The position numbers were made by a program, and so were the translations under genes. From Bryobacterales bacterium (GTDB lineage Bacteria > Acidobacteriota > Terriglobia > Bryobacterales > Bryobacteraceae): a stretch of 11,297 bases of DNA. The notes beneath the pieces are model-generated. The model saw nothing but the letters and a program-made list of their open reading frames with translations, was not told the origin of the DNA and did no database searches. The stretch covers positions 1,492-12,788 of the forward strand of contig PKYZ01000431.1 in the NCBI GenBank assembly GCA_003132865.1. The letters are read 5' to 3'. Positions 1-5,958 of the stretch are shown one piece after another (within the stretch, counting starts at the first letter, position 1; the number at the start of each line of letters is the position of its first letter).

Positions 1-613
1 TGTGAAAAATCGGGTCGTCGTCAGGGATGTCCTCGATGGGGTGGTCGGGAAAGACCCGCCTGATGCTGTGGACGAAAGTTTCCTACTCGTTCAGTGGCTC
101 CCGGGTCGCGTAATCGGGCCACAACTCTGATCCGTGAAAATCGTCGACCATAAGGAAACCGCCGCGGAGCAGATATTCCCTCAATTGGTTGGCCTGCTCC
201 TGGGGAAGCAGCCAATGGCCGACCTCGACCGCGTACATGATCGGCCAGTTGTAAACGTCATCGGTGCCGTCCAGATCCACAACCTGCTCGACCGAACGCG
301 TATCGATGCGCGTCAGCCGGCGGACACCTGCGAGCAGGTGTCGGTCGGATCGCGGGTAATCCATGGTCCACTGACCGGGCCACGGGCGGTTGGGTCTCAG
401 GCGAAGGCGCGAATGGTCCGGATAACCAAAGATATCGGGATACCGAAGACGCGCCCGGACCCATTCGTGCTGCTGATCCTTCCAATCGGGGGGAAGCGGG
501 AAATCCTCGTACTCGATTGCCGGGTATTCTTTAAAGGGTCTTTGCGCGTGCAGCAGAGCCAGGAAGCCCATGAATCCGAAAGATCCCACCGCTAGCGCGG
601 TACGGAAGCACAT
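1..613 (-). pseudogene. DUF4159 domain protein, interrupted by in-frame TAG and cut by window edge
   Basis: Secreted protein of the DUF4159 family; its function is not established. The start is the ATG at 613, because an in-frame TGA lies a few codons upstream. Residues 1-24 form a Sec signal peptide with a hydrophobic core ending LLHAQ. Family landmarks follow: a GYPDHSRLRLRP stretch, a W-x-M-DYPRSD segment, 'YNWPIMYAVEVGHW' and the characteristic 'RGGFLMVDDFHG'. After 176 residues the frame meets TAG (83-85), but the same frame continues to the window edge with 27 more codons that look like normal DUF4159 sequence, including VFPDHPIEDIPDDDPIFH. The stop therefore sits inside the conserved domain. 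TGG (Trp) to TAG is a plausible single change, since homologues tend to read E-W-E at this point as I recall them. The family call is firm; whether this is true decay or an assembly error is open. Confidence 0.85.
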
Positions 614-752
614 GAACGTACACTTTCACCCGTCAGAATAACATCCTAAGGTGAGGCCAAGGGGGCGCAGGCAGGGTGAATCCCGCCGACGCGAGTCGTT
701 TTGGCCATCGACGCCTGGACTGGCAACATCGTACGCCCGCCTCCCCCATTCT

Positions 753-965
753 TCAGGGCGCTGGCGCGCCCTCCGGCGCAGCCGAATCACCAAACTCATG
801 GGTCTGGTAGCTCATGGCATCAAGTTCTTCCTCGGCTCGGCGCAGCGTTGCGTCGTCCACGAAAGCTTGCAACATCTGGTGGTGACTGGTATCCGACCGG
901 CTTGCTGGACAGTCGCGGCAGCCACCCTTGGGCTGGCACCGCCGCTTGCCAGTTGGCAGGCCCAT
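753..965 (-). CDS. possible small hypothetical protein (70 aa)
   Basis: I do not recognise this family. From ATG 965 the frame encodes 70 residues. The N-terminus is Cys-rich and basic (TGKRRCQPKGGCRDCPASRS), followed by an acidic, helix-like stretch (FVDDATLRRAEEELDAM). The composition looks more protein-like than that of the overlapping plus-strand frames. The last ten residues (AAPEGAPAP) look like run-on sequence. A TTG at 980 would add five residues. No Shine-Dalgarno sequence precedes either start. The Cys spacing (C-x5-C-x2-C) could bind metal, but that is inference. It diverges from the gene at 1041. It may be a real small ORF, a remnant, or chance. Confidence 0.35.
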   Translation of the reverse strand: MGLPTGKRRCQPKGGCRDCPASRSDTSHHQMLQAFVDDATLRRAEEELDAMSYQTHEFGDSAAPEGAPAP

Positions 966-968
966 CAG

Positions 969-977
969 TGCTAGAAT
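969..977 (+). promoter_or_regulatory. candidate extended -10 promoter (TGCTAGAAT)
   Basis: TGC-TAGAAT matches the extended -10 form TGn-TATAAT at all but one base of the hexamer. It would start a transcript near 984, with a leader of about 57 bases before ATG 1041. TTGCCA at 946-951 resembles a -35 box, but the 20-base spacer is too long, so only the extended -10 supports the call. Confidence 0.3.
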
Positions 978-1040
978 CAAGTCGCGAAGAGACTGATTAA
1001 AACACAGTCCACGTTTGGTGTTCTAAGGGAGAGAACCACT

Positions 1041-1420
1041 ATGCCAAGACAGGCACAGCCAAAAGACAACACCAGCCTGGAGATGGCTATCGTCGGGTAT
1101 CAGAGCGAACTCGAAAAGCTCTCAGCGAAGATAGCCGATATCAAAGCTCAAACTCGGTCAAGGCGGCCCAGGCTGGCTAAAGGCCGCGGCAACCGGAACG
1201 GATCACGCCAGTCCACAAAAGCGGCGCACGATAAGCAAGGCTGGGCGCGCTAGGATCGCCGCCGCACAGCGAGCGAGATGGGCGGCGCAGAAACAGCAAC
1301 AAGCCCAACCGGCATCGCCCAAGAAGCGGAAATTGTCAGCCGCTGGTTTGAAAGCCATTAAGAGAAGCCACCAGGAAGCGTTGGGCGGCTTACCGCAAAG
1401 CCAAGAAAGCCGCGGCGTAG
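1041..1420 (+). pseudogene. small basic protein with two RWAA repeats, broken by two +1 frameshifts
   Basis: The start at ATG 1041 is set by AAGGGAG at 1025-1031. The first frame gives 37 good residues with a short coiled-coil-like segment (about 11-36, YQSELEKLSAKIADIKAQ), then turns to low-quality sequence and stops at 1251-1253. One extra A in the AAA at 1150-1152 explains this: moving one base restores LGQGGPG, a linker, then KRRTISKAGRARIAAAQ and RARWAAQK. A second extra base at about 1363 breaks the frame again; moving one more base gives EATRKRWAAYRKAKKAAA and a TAG at 1418-1420. The repaired protein is 125 residues: an N-terminal helical part and two copies of a basic motif ending in RWAA. 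I recall similar small proteins as common in Acidobacteriota; their function is unknown to me. The Lys/Arg/Ala-rich tail suggests nucleic-acid binding (inference). Confidence 0.8.
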
Positions 1421-1568
1421 GCCCGACGCCCGGCCCGCACCACGGCAGTGCCCCCCGATTCGCAATGTTGTAGGTTGCCTTTTCATGATCCCGGCTTACG
1501 TCGAGTAAAACGCGACCGATGGTTCTACGCGCACCTTGGGTTGGACCGCATTTTCTTGCAGGCCGTGG

Positions 1569-2693
1569 TTAAGCATTGGCGCGAGTTAACAGCGCCCGCA
1601 TGTAGGCGAACCCGTAGGCAGCCTGGGTGTAGTTACCGCCCTCCATGGCGGGGGAGTGGTCCAGTATCACGATGCCGTCGAAGTTCACGTCGTGCAGCGC
1701 CTTCATGATCTTGTACATGTCGTAATAGCCGTCATCCATAAAGGTTTCGACGAAGTGCGGCAGAGGTGCGCTCACGTTGCGGAAATGAATCTTCCAGATC
1801 TTCCTGGCGCCGAAATAGCGGATCATCTCCTCGGGGTCTTTCTCAGTCAAGGCTTTGCCGCCCTCCAGCCAGGTCCCGCAGCACAGCTAGATCCCCACGT
1901 TAGGGGCGGCGGCAATCTCCAGCGCGCGCTTGTAGCCCCTGAAGTTGCCGAAGATGCAACGCGGCACGCCCGCCAGCACCGGCACCGGCGGGTCGTCCGG
2001 GTGGATGCCGATGCGTACACTGTTCTCCTCCGCCACCGGCGCCACCTGTTTGATGAAGTAGGTGAAGTTCTCCCAGATCTCTTCATTGCTGAACTCGCGC
2101 CCGTGCGACAGCGGCTCCGTCCACGTTTTCCCATCCCACACTCCGGCCTTATTGGGGCTGGCCATGTCGAACTCCCGCGCCGAGGCGCCGCGTACCATGG
2201 CGCGACCGCTCGACCAGATGCCGTTGCCCATGTGCGCATAGGTCGTATAGTAGATACCGGCCTTGCCGAGGTTGCGAATATATTGCTTGTACTCCTCGAT
2301 CTTCCGGTCCCGCCCGGGCAGATTGAGCGTCACTTCCGGCATGTTGTGCACGCTGGTGTTGCCGATGTTCCATACCGTAATTCCAGCCTCGGCATACCGC
2401 TTCTTAATGGCCTGGAAACCCTCGGCCGTGCGCATATCCGGAGGCGCTCCAACGCTCACATATTCGGCGCCGATCTGTTTCAGAAACAGCAACTGCTCAT
2501 CGGTTGGCGTGGCGCTGGACTGCGCGCACAGCTTGATACCGGGCGCATTCGGATGCAGCGCGGCCTTGGATTTCCGAGGCGCGAGAAGCGCTCCCAGCGC
2601 GCCTCCCAGCGCCATCTTGCCGATATCTCTGCGCCCCGGCAGACCCGGCTGGAACGTCTCTTCTCCGCTACTGGGGAAGCCTGTAAAACTCAT
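1569..2693 (-). pseudogene. Tat-exported mannonate dehydratase (UxuA)-like TIM barrel, interrupted by in-frame TAG
   Basis: UxuA converts D-mannonate to 2-keto-3-deoxy-D-gluconate in hexuronate breakdown. Start ATG 2693 has GGAG eight bases upstream and overlaps the preceding gene by 26 bases, suggesting translational coupling. A twin-arginine signal lies at residues 21-34 (RRDIGKMALGGALG), unusual because classical UxuA is cytosolic. Family motifs are in order: GIHPDDPP (His231), LCCGTW (Cys271), IHFRNV (His303), DMYKIMKAL (325-333) and ILDHSP (Asp345). These match the His, Cys, His and Asp metal ligands I recall from UxuA structures. Codon 269 is TAG (1887-1889), two codons before the Cys, yet the same frame continues cleanly to TAA at 1569. 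A product ending at the TAG would lack three of the four ligands. CAG to TAG is the simplest origin. Reinitiation at TTG 1850 would give a fragment without the Cys. Exact substrate is uncertain, since exported members may act on other sugar acids. Confidence 0.88.
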
Positions 2694-3702
2694 AGCTGAT
2701 TCTCCACTTCACTTCCTGCCCCGGCTCCGCGTGGAGATCGATGAAGGCTTCGGGACAAACCGTAGTGCGGATGGACCAGAAAAACAGCTTCGCAATGGGC
2801 CGGTCGGATGTTTGCCGCACGCCGATTCCCGCTTTCCGGTTCTCAACTCGGATATCGTAATCGCGTGGCGTGTCGCGGAAGCCCTCCATCGCGGTGGCCA
2901 CCGACTGGCCAACCTGCAACTCCTTCAGGTACGTAAAATCCTTGCCTCGCGCTTCCGCCATCCCATGCAGGTCGGCCTGCGGATGGATCTCGAACGGAAA
3001 ACGCACGATGTAACTTGGGCCTGCGGGCCGGTGGTCCAGCATGTAGAAATTGTGCTCGTAAACGCTGGTCGAGATCGGCTTCTTGCCGGTATTCCGCAGG
3101 CTGTGCTCCAGCACCATCTCCGGCTTACCCGGCACCAGCCGAACGGTCTTCTTATAGATGTAAGCGTACCCGAGGGTATCGGAGAGTTCCTGCGTGAACT
3201 CCACGAAGCCGGCGGTCTTGTTGATGGTCCATTTCCCGTTGTCCGTGATGTCGTAGGTGCCAAACTGGCGGAAGGTGGGCTCCTCGGGTTTACGAATCGC
3301 GCCGACCCCGATTTTCACGAAGCTCTGGCCTGGTTTCGCTTCCTCGTAGCCCAAGCCCATGCCGTTCGTGAGGAACTCCTCCACCGGCCCCATGATGGCA
3401 TCGTGAATCTTCGGGTCGTATTGGTCGAACCATTTGCCGAAATATTCGTGACCTTGAAATTGAAGACTCGAAATGGCGCCCGACCAGTCAAACCGCGTGC
3501 CGCGGTAGTAGCCGTTGTGGGCGTCCGGCAGCAGCAGCTTTACCTGCAGAACGTCGTTTGAGATCTGCGCTTCCGGATAATCGGCTGCCGCGCACGCCAG
3601 CGCAAGCGCCAACGGCAAAATCGCGGTGGCCTTCACAGTTCTCCTCTTGGCTGGCGCCACTGCTTCCCGCAACTCGGCGAAGCTGAACATCTCTTCGGCC
3701 AT
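2668..3702 (-). CDS. secreted galactose-mutarotase-like (aldose epimerase superfamily) protein
   Basis: A 344-residue protein, probably of the beta-sandwich mutarotase-like superfamily, which binds or epimerises sugars. The evidence is sequence style rather than a single motif: 'RFDWSGAISSLQFQGHEYF' near the N-terminus, many short beta-type segments, 'MVLEHSLRNTGKKPISTSVY' followed by EHNFYMLD, and a C-terminal strand pair. Catalytic residues cannot be assigned with certainty. Two starts compete. ATG 3702 has AGGAG five bases upstream and gives a 22-residue basic leader before the hydrophobic stretch. GTG 3636 has AGAGGAG four bases upstream and gives a textbook Sec signal (MKATAILPLALALACAAA) and a 322-residue protein. 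It is first in a two-gene unit with the mannonate dehydratase-like gene, which fits a role in sugar or sugar-acid use. It could instead be a carbohydrate-binding protein of similar fold. Confidence 0.7.
   Translation of the reverse strand: MAEEMFSFAELREAVAPAKRRTVKATAILPLALALACAAADYPEAQISNDVLQVKLLLPDAHNGYYRGTRFDWSGAISSLQFQGHEYFGKWFDQYDPKIHDAIMGPVEEFLTNGMGLGYEEAKPGQSFVKIGVGAIRKPEEPTFRQFGTYDITDNGKWTINKTAGFVEFTQELSDTLGYAYIYKKTVRLVPGKPEMVLEHSLRNTGKKPISTSVYEHNFYMLDHRPAGPSYIVRFPFEIHPQADLHGMAEARGKDFTYLKELQVGQSVATAMEGFRDTPRDYDIRVENRKAGIGVRQTSDRPIAKLFFWSIRTTVCPEAFIDLHAEPGQEVKWRISYEFYRLPQ
3641..3647 (-). promoter_or_regulatory. internal Shine-Dalgarno (AGAGGAG) supporting GTG start at 3636
   Basis: On the minus strand AGAGGAG is followed by AACT and GTG. 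Translation from this GTG begins directly with a signal peptide, so it may be the true start of the mutarotase-like gene. The rival ATG at 3702 has its own AGGAG (3708-3712), so the sequence alone does not settle the choice. Confidence 0.5.
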
Positions 3703-3734
3703 ATTAGCTCCTAGACATCTCTTTCTGGTGGACG

Positions 3735-3782
3735 GGCCGCCCAGGCGAGGCGGCCGGGCGCTTCAAGCGCATTGCCGCCCGG
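3735..3782. promoter_or_regulatory. inverted-repeat cluster in divergent intergenic region
   Basis: Only 112 bases separate the leftward unit (start 3702) from the rightward unit (start 3815), so both promoters must lie here or overlap the genes. Three overlapping dyads are visible: GGCCGCC (3735-3741) with GGCGGCC (3749-3755), loop of seven; an odd-centred palindrome GCGCTTCAAGCGC (3758-3770); and CCGGGCG (3754-3760) with CGCCCGG (3776-3782), loop of fifteen. The palindrome is operator-like and could let one regulator control both directions (inference). No clear -10/-35 pair was seen on either strand. In GC-rich DNA some dyads arise by chance. Confidence 0.4.
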
Positions 3783-3814
3783 GGTGGGAGCGCAATCCGG
3801 GATAGAGTAGTGGG

Positions 3815-5938
3815 ATGACTCGATATGCAGCACTGCTCCTGCTGTCCGCGGCCGGTCTAGCCCAGACGGATTGGCCTTCCTACGGCAACGATCCGGGGGC
3901 GATGCGGTACTCCTCCTTGCGGCAGATTAATACGCGCAACGTCGAACAGCTAAAGCTTGGGTGGACGTTCCGCATGGGAAAGCCGGGATCGGAGGCCGTG
4001 CCGATTGTCGTGGACGGCGTGATGTATGTGACGGGTCCGGATGGCGTGTATGCGCTCGTGCCGGAGACGGGTGAATTGCTCTGGAAATACGATGCGGCGC
4101 CGGTGGCTCTCCGTGGCTTGGCGTATTGGCCGGGAGCGGGCAGCTTGCATCCGCGCGTGTTCACCGGTAATGGCCTCTTCCTGCTCGCGCTGGACGTGAC
4201 CACCGGAAAGCCAGCACCGGGATTTGGCAATGAGGGCCGGGTGGACCTCAGGAAAGGTGTGCTGGGGGATCTGAAGGAAGGGAGGTATGCGCTGCAGTCG
4301 CCACCCGCGGTGTTCGGGGATGTTGTGATTACCGGGTGCAGTAATGGCGAGGGATCGCCCAGCGCCGGTGCTTACGGGGATATCCGGGGCTGGGATGCGA
4401 AGACCGGAAAGCTGCTTTGGACCTTTCACACGGTGGCGCGGCCGGGGGAGCCGGGATCGGAAACGTGGCCTTCCGGTGGCTGGAAGAATCGATCGGGGAC
4501 CAACGTGTGGGGGTTCTTCACGATCGATGTGAAGCGCGGAATTGTGTACGCGCCTCTGGGCTCGCCGACCTCCGACTTTTATGGCGCGGATCGGGTTGGA
4601 GACGGCCTGTACGGGGACTCTCTGGTGGCGCTCGATGCCCGGACGGGCGCAAGGAGGTGGCACCAGCAGTTGGTCCACCACGACCTGTGGGATTATGACC
4701 TGGCCGCGCCGCCGGCTTTATTTGACATTCGCCGCGGCGGGCGGGTCATTCCGGCGGTCGCGGAAATCACCAAGATGGCTTTGTTGTTCGTGTTCGACCG
4801 CGTGACCGGGGAGCCGGTGTACGGGATGGAAGAACGGCCTGTGCCCCAAACGGCGGTGCCAGGCGAAGTGACTTCGAAGACGCAGCCGTTTCCCGTCAAG
4901 CCTCCACCGCTGGCGAAGAACACGTTCCGCCTGGAGGACATGTATGACCGGTCGCCGGAACATGCGCGGTTTTGCAGGGAGTTGTTTGAAGCGAATCGGA
5001 TGAAGATCGGCGAGCCGTACACGCCGCTGCCGCTCGAAGGCAACGCGTTGTTCTTTCCGAGCACGCTCGGCGGGGGAAATTGGGGCGGGGTGTCGATTGA
5101 TCCCTCGGTTGGTTTGTTGTTTGTGAACATGATGAACGTGGGACAGTGGGGGCATCTGGAGAGGCGCGGTTCGGACTACCTGCGGACCTCGGCATACGGG
5201 CCGTATGCGCGGTTCTGGGATCGAGAGACCCGCATACCGTGCCAGAATCCGCCGTTTGGAGAACTGATCGCAGTCGATCTGGCTTCGGGCGACATTGCGT
5301 GGCGCTCGGTGTTGGGCAGGATCGAGGCACTGGAGGCGATAGGGGTACGCGATACAGGAACGCTGAATCTGGGCGGTAGCATCGCGACAGCGGGCGGGCT
5401 CGTGTTTATCGGGGCCACGAACGATTCCCGCTTCCGGGCGTTCGATTCGCGGACGGGGAAGCTGCTTTGGGAAGTGAAGTTGGAGGCGAGTGGGCACACC
5501 AGCCCGATTACATACATGGGGAGAGATGAGCGGCAGTACGTGGTGCTGATGGCAGCGGGGGGCGGCGGGTTTCTGGGCGGAGGGGTGAGCAATAGTCTGG
5601 TTGCCTTTGCGCTGCCCAATGTGGACCGCAAGCCGTTGCCGGTTTCGGTTTCGAAGGCTGTGGCCGCAGCCGCTGCGGCAAGGCGCGGGGTGCCAAAAGT
5701 CGGCGGGTTCAGGCCGGTGACGCTACCAGCGGGCGGAGCGCAGGCATTGGTTGAGAAGACTTGCGGGACGGGTTGTCATTCGATCGACGTGGTGACGAGC
5801 CAGCGGATGAGCGGCGCGGAATGGAATTCGGTGGTGCTGACCATGGTAGCTCGGGGAGCGCAGGCGTCCGATGCCGAGGTGAAGCTGGTCGTGGAGTATC
5901 TGGCGAAGACACTGAGGCGCGAAGAAGCACAGCAGTGA
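3815..5938 (+). CDS. exported PQQ-dependent (quinoprotein) dehydrogenase with C-terminal haem-c motif
   Basis: A 707-residue quinoprotein of the membrane-glucose-dehydrogenase/alcohol-dehydrogenase type, oxidising an aldose or alcohol in the periplasm with PQQ. Residues 1-17 are a Sec signal (MTRYAALLLLSAAGLAQ). The first propeller blade starts with DWPSYGNDPGAMRYSSL (19-35). Typical family stretches follow: FHTVARPGEPGSETW and SGTNVWG (about 204-233), HHDLWDYDLAAPP (288-300), and repeated blade motifs such as 'ALDARTGARRW' and 'AFDSRTGKLLW'. Residues about 640-702 form a small cytochrome-c-like tail with C650-GTG-C654-H655, which is CX3CH rather than CXXCH. That tail would pass electrons from PQQH2 to a carrier. 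No strong Shine-Dalgarno precedes ATG 3815. It is the first gene of a rightward set, 20 bases before the next start. Substrate is not determinable; glucose-type sugars are likeliest from the family. Confidence 0.94.
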   Translation: MTRYAALLLLSAAGLAQTDWPSYGNDPGAMRYSSLRQINTRNVEQLKLGWTFRMGKPGSEAVPIVVDGVMYVTGPDGVYALVPETGELLWKYDAAPVALRGLAYWPGAGSLHPRVFTGNGLFLLALDVTTGKPAPGFGNEGRVDLRKGVLGDLKEGRYALQSPPAVFGDVVITGCSNGEGSPSAGAYGDIRGWDAKTGKLLWTFHTVARPGEPGSETWPSGGWKNRSGTNVWGFFTIDVKRGIVYAPLGSPTSDFYGADRVGDGLYGDSLVALDARTGARRWHQQLVHHDLWDYDLAAPPALFDIRRGGRVIPAVAEITKMALLFVFDRVTGEPVYGMEERPVPQTAVPGEVTSKTQPFPVKPPPLAKNTFRLEDMYDRSPEHARFCRELFEANRMKIGEPYTPLPLEGNALFFPSTLGGGNWGGVSIDPSVGLLFVNMMNVGQWGHLERRGSDYLRTSAYGPYARFWDRETRIPCQNPPFGELIAVDLASGDIAWRSVLGRIEALEAIGVRDTGTLNLGGSIATAGGLVFIGATNDSRFRAFDSRTGKLLWEVKLEASGHTSPITYMGRDERQYVVLMAAGGGGFLGGGVSNSLVAFALPNVDRKPLPVSVSKAVAAAAAARRGVPKVGGFRPVTLPAGGAQALVEKTCGTGCHSIDVVTSQRMSGAEWNSVVLTMVARGAQASDAEVKLVVEYLAKTLRREEAQQ

Positions 5939-5958
5939 GCCTTTCTACCGCTGTTCAT

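Larger units (their letters stand above)
614..1040. other. 427-base stretch without a confident gene
   Basis: This separates the leftward DUF4159 gene from the rightward small basic-protein gene. It holds a doubtful minus-strand small ORF, a possible rightward promoter near 969-977, and a short inverted repeat (TGCCA-GT-TGGCA, 947-958) that lies within the doubtful ORF. A GACTG/CAGTC pair with a nine-base loop sits in the leader of the 1041 gene. No tRNA, terminator with a T-run, or transposon end was seen. Confidence 0.5.

Noticed and set aside
651..1000. Two overlapping plus-strand ORFs of about 100 codons
   Set aside because: They have Arg/Ser/Pro/Trp-rich, low-order translations, no Shine-Dalgarno and no motif. 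They look like shadows of each other or of the minus-strand ORF.
1421..1568. Terminator search between the two convergent genes
   Set aside because: Only a four-base stem (GCAA/TTGC) before CTTTT was seen, too weak to call a terminator.
614..1568. Insertion sequence or other mobile element as cause of the broken genes
   Set aside because: No transposase motif, no terminal inverted repeats and no target duplications seen; the lesions are single-base changes.
1448..1708. Plus-strand ORF spanning the end of the mannonate dehydratase-like gene
   Set aside because: More than half overlaps the opposite-strand coding region, the translation is Arg/Pro-rich, and no known motif is present.
1656..3561. 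Two long plus-strand ORFs (347 and 432 codons) opposite the mannonate dehydratase-like and mutarotase-like genes
   Set aside because: The minus strand carries clear family motifs with a signal peptide. The plus-strand frames are GC-rich antisense shadows with His/Arg-rich composition.
5761..5958. N-terminal extension of the esterase ORF up to 5761
   Set aside because: It overlaps the cytochrome tail of the PQQ dehydrogenase and would bury the signal peptide that begins at ATG 5959.
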